NCBI GenBank assembly: GCA_907165275.2
Contig: OU015654.1
Span: forward strand, 10,371,501 to 10,435,500
DNA: 64,000 bases
Direction: 5' to 3'
From: Zygaena filipendulae
Taxonomy: Eukaryota; Arthropoda; Insecta; Lepidoptera; Zygaenidae
Shown here: one piece after another, positions 33,222-45,061 of the stretch
Numbering within the stretch: the stretch's first letter is position 1
Layout: the number at the start of each line of letters is the position of its first letter
Program-made: the position numbers and the translations under genes
Notes under the pieces: generated by a model
Seen by the model: the letters and a program-made list of their open reading frames with translations, nothing else
The model's database searches: none
Told to the model about the DNA's origin: nothing

Positions 33222-33345
33222 ATCAAGATCTGATATTCATGAAACTTTGCAAACACGTGTCACGGATACAGAGAAGGACGTAGGGTATTTTTCATCCTGA
33301 AATTCCCACAGGAACTCTGAAATTATCGTGGGTAGTTGAACGGGT
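33222..33345 (+). mobile_element. Decayed Helitron-like fragment
   Basis: TTCATGAAACTTTGCAAACA, GAGAAGGACGTAGGGTATTT and CCCACAGGAACTCTGAAATT are family body blocks. The hairpin has decayed. Confidence 0.55.
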
Positions 33346-33349
33346 AGGA

Positions 33350-34555
33350 TTTTATAAAAAAAAAAAACATTATTTTGAGAAACTTTGAGGTTAAAAACGC
33401 CGCCTAAACGGTCACCAGCCGACCACTTGGCTCTGACCGTAACCGAAGAAGTTTCAGTTCAAAACTTTTATCCCAAAATTCTAGTTATCGAAGCAAGATA
33501 CATTTCATTTTTCATTTCATTTTCATTTCGATTGTCGTATTCAAATTGCTCCGACAGAATTAATGACTGGCTTTCACGTATTCCCAACAACAGCTCTTGA
33601 CCCAAATATTCTAAAGTTAATGACGACCATAACAACATCTTCCCCAAAACGTTTTGCAATCCTCACAAGTCACAAGTGGTTATATAATTTGGAGTCGACA
33701 AGTGTCTTTTGACTTTGACACTTCTCCAGTAGGTACTCATGTAATTGTTTACGACTTTAAAAAGGTTTTCCTCTTTCTTCGCTTGCGATGTGAGAAATTC
33801 TTAAAAAGGAAGATGCGGCAGAAATGGGATACCATACGAGTACATATTTCAGATATCTTCGTTTCTTGCACTCTTCTATTGTGACGCTAATACTGATACC
33901 CGTGCAGGATTGTCTATGAAGACAGCTCAGAATACCTCCAGTTAAGGGGCTCCATCCACTCCATTAGAGTCACTCACTATAGAAATTCATATCGTTTAAG
34001 ATATTTTAATTTAAAACGATGGAAATATTTTTTCGTAATTCTAATATGTGGTAAAAGAGACCACTGAAATCCAACCTCAAACATAGATCCCTTTATCAAA
34101 GTTTACTGTTTAAACTATTGAAAACCATCTAGTTTTACATTATTGCGTCCAGAGGAACACCTATCAATTGTTGGATCTGGCTGGTGTACCTACACAAAAG
34201 TACTTTAGCTCAGGAAATAATGAAATCATTTTTACGTATAATATACAGTGACCTTCTGAAGGAAAGAAAAAAGTATTATTGTTTTCCTGAAGTTGAAAAA
34301 CGACAAGACGTTCGAAAGTTTTGTTATAATAATATATATATATATATATAATATATATATATATATATAATAATATAAGCGAGCGAATAGATGAAGAAAT
34401 AACTTGAGTCAAACGTTCAGGGTCCTTTTTCACTATGACCATATTAAGACGTCGCGTTAAGCACCACCAGAATTGTTCTTCTCTCGTGATCAAAGACGTT
34501 AACTTTAAAAAAATACATTTGCAACGTGTCTCATATCATAGAGAATATTAATACA
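33350..34555. other. AT-rich non-coding DNA
   Basis: No supported gene. It includes the AT microsatellite listed separately. Confidence 0.45.
34332..34369. repeat. (AT)n microsatellite
   Basis: Two AT runs separated by an AA, forming a self-complementary tract. Confidence 0.95.
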
Positions 34556-34599
34556 TATTATATTATTATACGAGTAGATACTAATATTACATAATAAAC

Positions 34600-34776
34600 A
34601 GGAGGATTATTTTTGTTTGTTTGTTACGATCTAACTCAAAAACTACTGGACAGATTTCAAAAAAATTTTCACTATTAGAAAGCTATACACTATCCCTGAA
34701 CATAAGCTATATTGTAATCCGGAATTTCCACAGAAATTCCGAAATTACCGCGGGTGAAACCGCGAGCTACAGCTAT
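34600..34776 (+). mobile_element. Helitron-like element
   Basis: TTGTTTGTTTGTTACGATCT and CTACTGGACAGATTTC in the body; CGCGGGTGAAACCGCG hairpin exact; terminal CTAG changed to CTAT. Confidence 0.75.
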
Positions 34777-34854
34777 ATGATAACCTTAAAAGAAGTCATC
34801 CACGTAAGTCGTAAAGGTTTGGGACGGAGCTCATACTTATATGTATTACGGTTC

Positions 34855-34974
34855 AACTTCCTAATGCATACTACACGTAGTCAGGGGAACAGAGGAGGAC
34901 ATAAGGTACTTTTTGTTCCGAAATTGCCGCAGGAATTTCAAAATGAACGCGGGTGAACCGGGGGGGAACAGCCA
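34855..34974 (+). mobile_element. Helitron-like 3' half
   Basis: CACGTAGTCAGGGGAACAGA, GGACATAAGGTACTTTTTGT and CGCGGGTGAACC; terminal CTAG decayed to CCAG. Confidence 0.65.
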
Positions 34975-35267
34975 GTTTATAATATTTTTGCATCTGGAGC
35001 GTTTGGGATTGTGTTTTTGGGACGCGCGTTACGGGTAAGGAATGTTGGTCATAGTGAATGGCCCAGGGTAGCAGTATGGAACTAAGCGAAGAAATACTGG
35101 CAGTTGAGATGTAGGAAGTTTGATCTAATACTTTTAGCGTTTTCATTTCTGTTCTATGCCAATAATAAATGTTTTTCTTTTGTTTACTTCATGTTTTTAT
35201 TAGTATTAGGTATTATTCCTATCAGCACAGATTATAATGCGTGATATTGTACTATCCTAACTAATAT

Positions 35268-35458
35268 TCCTACTAATATTATAAATGTGAAAGTGTGGAT
35301 GTTTGGATCTTTGTTACTCAATCACGCAAAAACGGATTTGGATGAAATTTGGCGTGCACGTTGTCGGGGCTACAGAGAAAGACATAGATCACTTTTTATC
35401 CTGGAATTCCCGCGGAAACTCCGAAATTAACGCGAGTGAAACCGCGAGGCACAGATAG
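35268..35458 (+). mobile_element. Helitron-like element, 191 bp
   Basis: Starts TCCTACTAATATTATAAATG and ends CGCGAGTGAAACCGCGAGGC ACAGATAG. Directly followed by another copy. Confidence 0.8.
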
Positions 35459-35459
35459 A

Positions 35460-35624
35460 ATTGTATAAACGCGAAAGTGAGTTTGTTTGTTTGATTGTTT
35501 GTTACGCTTCACAACTTAACGGCCGAATCGATCATCATGATATTTTGCATGCAAGTGTGAAGTAGGAACATAGGGTACTTTTTATCCCGGAATTACTGCG
35601 GGGGAAACCGCGGGGAACAGCTAG
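35460..35624 (+). mobile_element. Helitron-like element, tandem neighbour
   Basis: Starts near ATTGTATAAACGCGAAAGTG and ends CCGCGGGGAACAG then CTAG 35621-35624. Inserted immediately after the previous copy's end, as expected if one element lands at another's terminus. Confidence 0.78.
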
Positions 35625-35718
35625 TTGTAGGTACAATAATTCCGGATAATTCGAGCTAAAATACGTAGTTCTTAATTCTTATCATAAGTAGGCAACGACT
35701 TAAAGGAATTTGGTCTTA

Positions 35719-35955
35719 CCGCCGCACTCAGAGTCGACTTTAATGGTTACTTAGTTAAGGATAGATTTTTAAAACAAAACTGTCGCAATCAGAGACGTTC
35801 AGGAAATTAATGTTAATTGGCATTTAATGAAATGTAACTTAATTAGTTAAATGCCAATTAATATTAATTTATTAAACTTGTTTGATTGCGGCAGTTTTGT
35901 TTTAAAAATCTATACTTAACTAAGTAATCATTAAAGTTGACTCTGAGTGCGGCGG
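35719..35955. mobile_element. Harbinger-type MITE, 237 bp, TTA target site
   Basis: TIRs of at least 60 bp start CCGCCGCACTCAGAGTC; TTA lies on both sides (35716-35718, 35956-35958). The inner arms ATGCCAATTAA mirror too. The 3-bp TTA duplication points to PIF/Harbinger; no transposase. Confidence 0.82.
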
Positions 35956-35976
35956 TTAGACATTGATATATTAATA

Positions 35977-36170
35977 CTAGCTGTGCCCCGCGGTTTCACC
36001 CGCGTGAGTTTCGGAATTCCCGACGGAACTCCCTTTAGGGGGATGAAAAATAGATAGTAGCCGATTCTTAGGCTTACTGTATATGCATAAAAAATTTCAT
36101 GAGAATCGGTCAAGCCGTTTCGGAGGAGTATGGGAACGAACATTGTGACACGAGAATTTAATATATTAGA
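35977..36170 (-). mobile_element. Complete 194-bp Helitron-like element, reverse
   Basis: CTAG 35977-35980, exact hairpin, and on the minus strand a start TCTAATATATTAAATTCTCG. Same length as 26905-27098, with about 90% or more identity by eye. Flanks A and T as expected. Confidence 0.9.
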
Positions 36171-36311
36171 TATCAATGGTCTAAGATAAGCTTCTTTTTG
36201 GTTTGTTCAAATATTGCTAATCTATACAAGAGTTTTAGTTTTAGCTTCAGAATTGAAAAAAAATCTTTCGGATGCTAAATATAGATACATATTTTTGAAA
36301 CATGGATGAAT

Positions 36312-36635
36312 GGGCATGTTGACTAATTTTTATTTTTAGTCCGTCTTGTAGATTATTAAAAAATATTGGACACGTATTTTTTCTTTTTTTACGTAATCAA
36401 AATATAACGGCGATATATTGAGTTGAAATTTCGCGTAACGTCACTATTCTGACAGTTTGTATGGCGGTTTTGCGGTTAGTGACGTCACGACCTCCTCATC
36501 CTAAACTTTAATGCGCTTTATCTCTGTATATTTTAATTTATTTAAAAAAGCAAAAAATACGTATCTATTGTTTTTTTATTTTCTAACTGACGGACTAATT
36601 AGAATTTTGATTTTCAATAGTAGTCAACATCCCTA
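36312..36635. mobile_element. TGACGTCA-family MITE, copy D (most complete)
   Basis: Ends GGGCATGTTGACTA and TAGTCAACATCCCTA. TGACGTCA at 36480-36487. AACGGCGATATATTGAGTTG and GCGCTTTATCTCTGTATATT blocks. 324 bp, no coding capacity. Confidence 0.85.
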
Positions 36636-36639
36636 TTGT

Positions 36640-37375
36640 TGCGTAGATAGCAATAGACAATTATAAAACTAGTCTATTTGCAGGATACGTTTTATTGTCC
36701 TGTTTATTGGGTTCGGTAGTCGAGCAAGAACTTTAACAGGGTTGGTGTTGCCAAGTCCCCAAACAAATAAAACTTGCTAACGTTCGATAAAACGGTTTAT
36801 CAAAAAAAGTTCCTTTTGGTGTGCTTTGTATAAGGTATATATTGTAACGCGCGTTTGCATGTGCTGAGTTAATAGACATGCGCAAATTATTACCTTGCAG
36901 TGTAATGTGATATTGTGACATTACTTTTCCAGACGGGTGATATTACACGGAAATTTTACGTATCACCTAAACACTATTTGACGCGTTCTTAAAAAAACGG
37001 ACATAGTGTAACGCTCATACCCTTCAAAATCCATAACAAACAATCTGAGATATTATGTTGTACCCATTACTTTTATCTTTGAGTGAGCCGAGTACCGAGT
37101 AGGTGTCGGGTGATTGTACGATATTCGTTTCTCTCGCGTAATGTGTGATGTTGCATCACCTCGTTGTGGAATATTACCAGAGTAATATTACGCGCATTAC
37201 TTACACGTCTATGAGTTAAGGCTTTGCGTACGGTCCGCGTTAGGTCGCCGCTTCGTCGTCGCTTGCATTATGTATGAGGTCGAGGATTGAGCTGGGGTGC
37301 CATTGGCTTTCCGACCGCTGATCGCAAGCATGTTGTGTGCAACGGGATCGCTTTTAACACGGTATTAAAAAGAAA
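36640..37375. other. CpG-rich unclassified stretch, possible solo LTR
   Basis: Positions 36740-37360 are richer in CG dinucleotides than the flanks and hold TGTTGCCAAGTCCCC near 36746 and repeated GTAATATTAC/GTGATATTACAC-like palindromes. I could not define matching ends or a target duplication. Confidence 0.3.
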
Positions 37376-37956
37376 GAAATAATGAAGAAAAGGCATCTGT
37401 TTAAAAATAGAGACATCAAAATAATATAGTGCATTTATCAGTAGACAAGGTAATGTTTAGCGCCAAAGTACTCGTAACGATAATGTTTGTGTAAACGTGT
37501 AGGAGTGAGACTACTAGTCTATATATTCTCCTAACTGATGTCAACATAACCAACTTTTTTCAACAATTTTCAACTTTTCAACTTCATAATTTTCGTTATT
37601 CTATTAAGCTTACACTTTAACAGGCATTTATAATTTTGTTTATTAGTTATTTCCATACCACACAAAAAAATATTTCGTTATTTCAATTAGTTAACGTTTT
37701 AAAATTTCTATTATTTCGCTGGTGCCGTTTTTGGGATCCACGAAAGATTTTATGCAATTTCTTTTTTTTTATTTGTTTTCTTTTTAATTACTTAATTCGG
37801 ATGCATTAAGCCAGTTTCAAGTAAAATAAATTAAATAAATGTATAATAATAATAATTAGGAGTTTTTTAGCGGGAATCAAAGATGGTAGTTCGGTCATTT
37901 ATTTTCATGTCAATAAAAAATGGTTATAAATGGATTTTGCTGTGTTATAAGGCGCT

Positions 37957-38357
37957 GTATTGGACAATAATTTTCACAGTGACGGTTTTTTATGTGCTCA
38001 AGAAGATATAATATATGACATCTCGATCTGATTTCTTCGGTCTCCTCCAAGAGCTCCGAGAAAGTTCTTGCAAGCTATAGTACCGTGGCTTGCAATTTCA
38101 AACCGAACAACGAAGCATTTTAATATAAAATACATTGATCTAATTAACTTTACTTGAAACTGGCTAAATGCATTATGTGCGAAATTCCATAAGAAAGAGG
38201 AAATAAAGAAATCAATAATTAGCATTAAGCATCGTTGTACGGTTGATTTCAAGAACTTTCTCGGAGCTCTTGGAGGATACCGAAGAAATTAGCTCCAAAA
38301 TGTAATATGTTCTTGAGCATTTTCATATCTTCTTCTGTGAAAATTTTTGTCCAATAC
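37957..38357. mobile_element. Foldback/TIR element (~400 bp)
   Basis: GTATTGGACAA...TTTTCACAG...GTGCTCAAGAA...TCCAAGAGCTCCGAGAAAGT at 37957-38073 mirrors 38248-38357. A further inverted pair (CTTGAAACTGGCT near 38155 and its inverse near 37811) suggests a larger or rearranged element. Confidence 0.75.
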
Positions 38358-38359
38358 AC

Positions 38360-39995
38360 TCATATCGAGAACTTTCTTTCTCTCGTTTACCTTACACCCT
38401 GAAGATATAGGTAATAGATAGATAAGTTGGTAGGTAGGTAAGTAGTATAAAAATAGCTAGACGTTAGGTATACAAAAAATGTCTTCTAATCTCTTAAAGT
38501 ATCCTCTAAGTCGACATACGTGACGTTGAACATAGAAAGTGTTTCTAAAACCTTTTGGAGAGTTCCCGACTTATAAAGTTGGCAAGACTAATCCTAATGT
38601 TGTCCATTTGATGTACAACCTGTTAAACTACAGGATTATCTCCATCTGTGCATCACTATATTAATTTATAGTTTTAATTCAACGTACTACCTACTTTATA
38701 ACGCTTTGGTCAACTGTACTGTAAAGTTATAAATAAATAAATAAACGAATGAATGAATGAATGAATGAAGGAACGAACGAACGAACGAACGAACGAACGA
38801 ATAAATAAATAAATAAATTACAAATTTCAAATTTCAATTTAACCAAGTTGCAATTTAATGTGTTGTCTCATAAATAAGTCCTTGCCCACTTTGTTCATAG
38901 AATATTTATAGCAACACTACTACTTTAAATAAAAATTACGAAGCAAGTTTGTTTTAATATACCGATCCAAAACACTTGTACCTACTGCGCTAAATTTTTT
39001 TATTATTGTGCTATTATTTATTTACTGTAGGTACGTAATTGAAATATTGAACAAGACTATAGCAATACTAAACATTAAACAATTAATTACATGCATCCAG
39101 TTACTATAATTAAAAATAACTTTTATTTTTTTTTGGGTTTGCTAAAAAAACCAAAAGTTGAAAACCACGAAAATTAACGATATTCGAATAAAAAATGTTC
39201 AGATTTTTCACATACATATTATAGGTATCTATTAGGGCTGTCACCTACATAAACGACATTTCAATCACATTTAACCCTTCGATTTCCGCGTTTATTCGTA
39301 TCATAATCGCAATCGAGAGCCAGGTGACACGACGTGGTCACACTTTATGGCCGATCTGTTCTATTTGAGTGGTGATTGATGGACTGGCGTGCATCCAGCC
39401 GGAGCAATTCCTCTAAACCCTGTAGCTGTAGGTAGTAAAAATATTAATCACGAACAGTCCGAAATATGTCTGGCTGTTTATGACGATAAACCGTTCCTGC
39501 ATTGCTTGTTCTTTAATTTGGAGCTTAGAATTTGAACTGGAGAAAAAACGATATCGCTTCTTCTTTTGTTAGTTGGTTACAAATAGCTAGGTAACTATGT
39601 TGATTTAAAAGCTAGCTAAGTACTATCTACAAACTTTATAAGTCTCAAACCTATAGCATTTGTACACTTCAAAGATGACAATTAACAAAAAGTACCTGTA
39701 CCTGAATTTACTTATCCTCGAGCAAAATATACGTAATTGTTCAGATGTGTCAGTTAACAAATTAAACATCATTCAATGCCGTTAGCTTGGCATTGACAAC
39801 GCGTGGAATTACAAGCGCTCTGAAAACGAACGTACGATGGTTCATTGTCGGAGTTAATTGCTCGCTTTATTTCGTTTTAATAATAATAACACTTGCCAAC
39901 ACACAGACCTACTTGACCCCACACTAAACCATAGATAAGCTTGTGTCGCGGCAACCAAGCAAATACTACATAATATAAATTTATATTTATATTTT
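38360..39995. other. AT-rich non-coding DNA
   Basis: It contains the tetranucleotide microsatellite at 38731-38818; otherwise nothing supported. Confidence 0.45.
38731..38818. repeat. Compound tetranucleotide microsatellite
   Basis: Successive AAAT, GAAT, GAAC and again AAAT runs. Confidence 0.95.
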
Positions 39996-39998
39996 ATA

Positions 39999-40220
39999 CT
40001 AACTGTGCCCCCCGGTGCCACCCGTGGTAATTTCAGAGTTCCCGCCAGAATTCCGGGATAAAAAGTACCCATGTCCTTCTCTATATCCCTGACAACGTGC
40101 ATGCCAAATTTCATCCAAATCCGTTCAGCCGTTTTTGCGTGACTAAGTAACAAACAACCAAACATCCAAACATAGAAACATCCAAACACCCACACTTTCA
40201 CATTTATAATATTAGTAGGA
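39999..40220 (-). mobile_element. Helitron-like element, reverse
   Basis: CTAACTGTGCCCCCCGGTGCC at the end (hairpin partly lost); CATGTCCTTCTCTATATCCC and TGACAACGTGCATGCCAAAT body; 5' end on the minus strand TCCTACTAATATTATAAATG, the same as at 35268. Confidence 0.8.
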
Positions 40221-40269
40221 TAGTAGGTTTATTATTATTTATAGTTATATATATTCGTAGTATAGATAG

Positions 40270-40435
40270 GTATATAAAAACACCCAGACTGGAAATTGGA
40301 GCTCTGTGTTCACAATATGTCCAGCCCCACCGGAAATCAAACCCGGAACCTCTCAATTTATATCAGGTGTTTTCCCAATAGCTTCAAACGCCGCAACGCC
40401 GTGGCTGTGGCGCCGCCCTTAGAGGATGAAACTAC
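40270..40435 (-). mobile_element. tRNA-derived SINE, minus strand
   Basis: The minus strand carries TTCCGGGTTTGATTTCCGGT (B-box-like), downstream of GGCGCCACAGCCACGGCG, then GGGGCTGGACATATTGTGAA and CAGTCTGGGTGTTTTTA. Typical tRNA-SINE layout. Confidence 0.6.
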
Positions 40436-40479
40436 CCTATATGCACTCTCATAACTAGGTAATATACCAAAAGCTGTTC

Positions 40480-40610
40480 TCTGCCGAGTGAGTTTTAGGA
40501 CTCCCACGAAAACTGTTTCAGAATACAAAGCCCTACTGAGTAGTTATCCTTGTAGCACCCTATGCTATATTTTTTTTTAAATCTGTTCTGTGCTTCTAGC
40601 AAACATGGTT
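40480..40610 (-). mobile_element. Decayed Helitron-like fragment
   Basis: AGCTGTTCTCTGCCGAGTGA, GGACTCCCACGAAAACT and a GTAGCACCCTATG body trace. Confidence 0.35.
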
Positions 40611-41100
40611 TTAAGTGGAAAACCTTCTTTTTATACGTATCTACTAACTATAGGTCTATGTACGAAATCCCTAAATTTTATTAGTACAAATTGCTATATA
40701 ATATAAGGTTACCGTGAAAACTGACCGCTAATACTAGTCCCTAATCATAATGAATGTTACGTCGTTACTAGACCAAGAACTCCTGGCATTAACTCTATAT
40801 GTTTACCATTTTATCTTACGCAACAGCATATATTTCACTGTGGATTCGTATCGAAAGGTAGACAGTAAATACTATGTGGTTGTACGTTAGACAGTTAAAT
40901 TAGTATCATTTATACGGATTTCAAGTGTTTTCTTACACTCTCGTATTGTGTAGATTTAAAGATCGAAATATACATAGGGACAAACATGCGGGAAGTGACT
41001 TGGTTTTATACCTACTAATGTAGTGATTCCGGACAAATCTTCGTGATTTTTGGTTTGCTGTTTTGTAAATGTAATGTATATAATTTTGTAAACGCCTTCA

Positions 41101-41462
41101 GTTTTTTTTTTATGTCATAGGGGGCAAACGGGCAAGTGGTACACCTGATGGTAAGTGATTACCGCCGCCCATAGACATCTGCAACACCAGAAGGCATACA
41201 GGTGCGTTGCCGACCTAGAATGGGGATGGGAACTGGCTTTCAAGTGGGGCTGCCGGAACACATCGTTAGGCGCTTGGCGACAGATTTGCAACTTGAAGGT
41301 GGTAGCTAGCCAGCCGGGCACTAGAGAGCGCCCTACCACCATGCTATGGTTTCCTCATGATGTTTTCCTTCACCGACAGCTCAAGCTCATTGTTAGGGTT
41401 TGAACCTACGACTTGCGGCCTTTGATCCGAACACACCGACCACTTAAACTAACTTTCGGAGA
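41101..41462 (-). mobile_element. Near-complete tRNA-derived SINE with A tail (~360 bp)
   Basis: On the minus strand an A-box-like TAGTTTAAGTGGTCGG (near 41440) and B box GGTTCAAACCC (near 41398) are followed by GTGAAGGAAAACATCATGAG, ACTTACCATCAGGTGTACCA and an A-run (T10 at 41102-41111 on plus). Open frames on both strands here are SINE-derived and not genes. Confidence 0.75.
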
Positions 41463-41469
41463 CAACTAA

Positions 41470-43160
41470 TTTTACCTCAATAAAATTTATGAGTGTTTAC
41501 GCTTGCGTTACGTTTACGTTACGTTTACGTTTAGCTTGCTTTGTGTTTTATTAAGTCAACACTCGGTCTTTACAAAAGGGAAATTTCGTTAATTACGAAT
41601 ACAGGAATTAAGAATTAGTAGGTATAATTATAACACTGCGATGTAATAACTTGTGATTGCCCGATGTTTCAGTGACCTTAATTGAGAATATATATAAATA
41701 TCACTTTCTGCTGCAAGAAAACCTTTTGTATGCGTATCTACCTACCTATTACGTATTATTCCTGTAATTAGTTAATGACGAGAAGGTAAAAGAAAGATTG
41801 TTTAAATCGATATAGGTAAATCTTCTAAGATCTGTTTAAAAATATAAATATTCGATTTTAGTTTCGATCTTTTTTTTACAATTTGATCGTGATTCTAAAG
41901 TACCTACCTTCTTCTTCATATATTGATGTCGTTAATTCTTCACTTATTTTCGTATTTATATTCTATACCTAGCTAGCTAGAGCTGTAGCTCTAGCTACTG
42001 CCTGCGTGGTATTTGGAAGTGCCATGGCACCAAATTCTCCTAAGGTATTCATTCCAATTCCGATCAAGTTTTGGAGTAACGGGCAAACAAAGATACAAAC
42101 AGTCAAGACAGACAAGTCTGTGAAATAAACTTAAGTCGAGGAAATAATTATTATTTTACCGCAATAATTCGAAGAAATATAGTTGTGTTAAAAACTGGAT
42201 GACAGAATTTTCATCTTTTATTATCTAAGTTGGTTCAGTTGTTAGCGAAGCTGATTGCTGCGTCCTCAGGTGTCGCTATATCAGTTATACCCGTAGTACG
42301 TATACAAGCTCTGCTTTGTTTAGACACATATGGCGCTGTGTGATAATGTCCAAGCAATATTTAGTAAATATTATTATATCTTAAGATTAAACTTTAGGTA
42401 CTTAGTTCTTTTCTAATACAGTTGATATAATATAAAATAGAAATATAGATAAAATAGTAAGTTATGATATTATATAAATATAAATAGTTTTGAACATCCG
42501 TTAATTACTATAGTAAATAGGGATTCTTTTCCGTTGAAGGATCGAGTTGGGTCAGTTCTGAGGGTCTCTCTCCGAAACCCTTCATTATCAACGGAAAAGG
42601 AGAAGGAATTGTAAACCTTCTAATGAATTTCCAACGCGTTTTGCAAAGTTTAATACTTTACTTAAACTTACTTTATTATTCGTCTCAGATTTTGAATACC
42701 TAATGATTTACTGTTGAAAATATATTTTGTGTCCAAAACATTTATATACTATAAGTAAGTAAATAATAATATCTACCATATATTTGGGTTTACCTAATTT
42801 ATTAATCGGAGATTCCTATGATGATATAGGTATATTATTTTTAGCCGATTTAATCAAAGGAATTATACGATATGTTTCTTTGTTTTGTGAGCGAATTTTA
42901 GCAGTTTTTTTTTCAGTAAGGCACGATTTGCTGAAACGGTAACAGGCAGACAGAGTTACTTTCACATTTTAATATTAGTATGGGTTTAGAGACTGCAAAG
43001 TGCAAATGTCTACTACATAATATGATGCCGTAAAAAGATTAGATTAGGTACCTTAAGGATTTCATAGAGCATTTATAGGAACCTGTTGGAATTTGTTTTT
43101 TATAATAAGATACAACAATATATTATTGTTATTAAAATACTCGTAACACAAAGGAGCTCG
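41470..43160. other. AT-rich non-coding DNA
   Basis: A dispersed-repeat-like block, CTCTGCTTTGTTTAGACACA with ATGGCGCTGTGTGATAATG, lies at 42309-42350. GACCCAACTCGATCC/TTCCGTTGA palindromic matter is near 42520-42600 (TTTTCCGTTGA and TCAACGGAAAA). No gene. Confidence 0.45.
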
Positions 43161-43166
43161 ATGACT

Positions 43167-43337
43167 GTACCCGGAGCACGAATTTTTTTGCTCTCGTCCT
43201 TTCGATATCGAGCCTTTTTTTGTATGGAAAATGAACAACGCCATCTATCCAGTGTCGTTCATTTTCCATACAAAAAAACACTTTGACATTACGGCGATAT
43301 CGACAGACGAAAGCGAAAAAAATCGTGCTCCGGGTAC
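43167..43337. mobile_element. Foldback element (171 bp)
   Basis: GTACCCGGAGCACGAATTTT...GATATCG...TTGTATGGAAAATGAAC is mirrored to CCGGGTAC at 43337. Arms about 75-80 bp, short centre. Confidence 0.8.
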
Positions 43338-43339
43338 TG

Positions 43340-44260
43340 TTTACAAATTCAAACAAACGGATGTAAGCTGTGGGCAGTCAAATGGAAAACTCTTCAGCGT
43401 AATCTTGAATAGGTACTTTCACGAGTATCTACGTTCATCTAAATACCTTTACGAATCGACAAAATTTGTAAATTGAAATAAACTTTTAAGGGGATAAATT
43501 AGATAGAATCCGGCATTTTATTTTAATCTTCTTTGATGCGAACGGAAATGAAAATGATAAAAAATCTATTCAAATAACGGAACATCAAACATGTACATAA
43601 ATAAATCATGAATAATTCTGGATGATACCAAAGATAATATTAGTGTGAATAAGTATTCAAATATTTATGGCTTACTCGTACATAATCGTCGTAAATATGT
43701 ATTAATACAGTGGGCTTATAACTTAATTAACTATTATACTATACATTAAAAGATTCCAGTAGCACTATATAGATAATATGTTAGGCATCTATACGAAATA
43801 CGATTTGTTTCATATAGAAGTAAAAAAAATTGCGTTATAGGTACAATTTAGACAGTATATGACTATTTGATATATTTACATTATTTTACATGTATAGTAA
43901 GAAGTATAATTAATACTAGATAATTATATTGTTTAGGCGTAGTCGCTTACATTGTATATATTACCAGCGCAACGTTATGATAGGAATAGCTAAATATATT
44001 ATGTATAGTGAATATATAAGAGATAAAGCAATTTAGATTTACTCCAAATCTGAGTTTCGAATTGGTAATATTATATCTAATGCTAATTTAATCCAATGCA
44101 TTTTGATGCCGCCCCGTATATTGGCGTCAGTTGAATCGGAATTTCCGATTGGTACCAATCCACCGCCTTATTCGCCCTGGCGATTTATGCCAAAATTGAT
44201 ATTTCAGTAGGTGATAACGACAGATTGAAATCGAATTTCGTAATAAGTATTTCTTTAAAC
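43340..44260. other. AT-rich non-coding DNA
   Basis: No supported feature. Confidence 0.5.
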
Positions 44261-44262
44261 AA

Positions 44263-44564
44263 TCTATACTATAATAAAAGAGTAGAATCTGCGATTCTGT
44301 ACTTTGAATATTTTTAACAAAAACTGACATAAAAGAAGAGTAACAACCACAAAAAAAGAGTTTTTAAAATTCTTTTCTGTCTGTCTGTCTGTTCGCGATA
44401 ATCTCCGAATCTACTGAACGGATTGTCATGCGGTTTTCACAGGTATTAGATTAAGCTAAACCTGGAGCTACATATAGGCTTTGTTTCATTTAAATCGGAT
44501 GTTGGGAAAAAAATATTGTCATACAAAAACGTTTCATGCGGGTGAAACCGCGGGGCACAGCTAG
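44263..44564 (+). mobile_element. Helitron-like element, ~300-bp subfamily
   Basis: Starts TCTATACTATAATAAAAGAG, with TCTGTCTGTCTGTCTGTTCG, CTACTGAACGGATTGTCATG, then the exact hairpin and CTAG 44561-44564. Close relative at 55867-56154. Confidence 0.88.
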
Positions 44565-44805
44565 TAGATAATAATTTATAATGCATCATTATTATTTTTC
44601 AAAGATGATTTGTTTTGTGACGATGCTACAGATATCTCTTTTAGTTCTTTGGCAAAATTAATGATTTGAACGTCATTTAAAAGCTTATCAATGTTACCCG
44701 CTATTGAGAAAAATAGGAATTTTTTATTATTATTAGTATTATAAAGTAATAAGTAAGTAGTAAGTATTTTTTTCAATATAACTTTTTTATCAAATACTTA
44801 TTTAC

Positions 44806-44850
44806 TTTTCATCACTCTGACACGGGTATCGAACCCGCAACACGTGGCGT
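44806..44850 (-). mobile_element. SINE/tRNA-like fragment
   Basis: The minus strand reads TTGCGGGTTCGATACCCGTG, a perfect tRNA-like T arm/B box, without the rest of a tRNA. Confidence 0.55.
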
Positions 44851-44860
44851 AACAGTCTGC

Positions 44861-45059
44861 GGGGTTAGCCAAGTTGACATTCTACAATCGTTGACGCATA
44901 GAAAACATAAGTAACGAATCGTCATGTCACTTGGTCAGCGAATCAAAACTCTAGTTTTCAAGTGGTCACGTAAAGCTAGAGTTTTGATTGGCTGACCAAA
45001 GTTTTCTATTCTAGTTTTCTATGCGTTAACGATTGTAGAATATCAACTTGGCTAACCCC
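44861..45059. mobile_element. Foldback MITE (199 bp)
   Basis: GGGGTTAGCCAAGTTGACAT...ACGCATAGAAAAC pairs with GTTTTCTATGCGTTAACG...GGCTAACCCC. Inner GGTCAGC...CTCTAG and CTAGAG...GCTGACC also mirror. A half copy lies at 62983-63060. Confidence 0.82.
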
Positions 45060-45061
45060 GC

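Noticed and set aside
34332..34369. An origin-like or CRISPR-like repeat
   Set aside because: It is a plain AT microsatellite; no CRISPR-type repeat-spacer array exists anywhere in the window.
37998..38252. An 84-residue minus-strand gene
   Set aside because: It lies within the inverted-repeat element and shows no domain.
41115..41403. Small coding genes on either strand
   Set aside because: Both open frames fall wholly inside a SINE with an A tail and pol III boxes.
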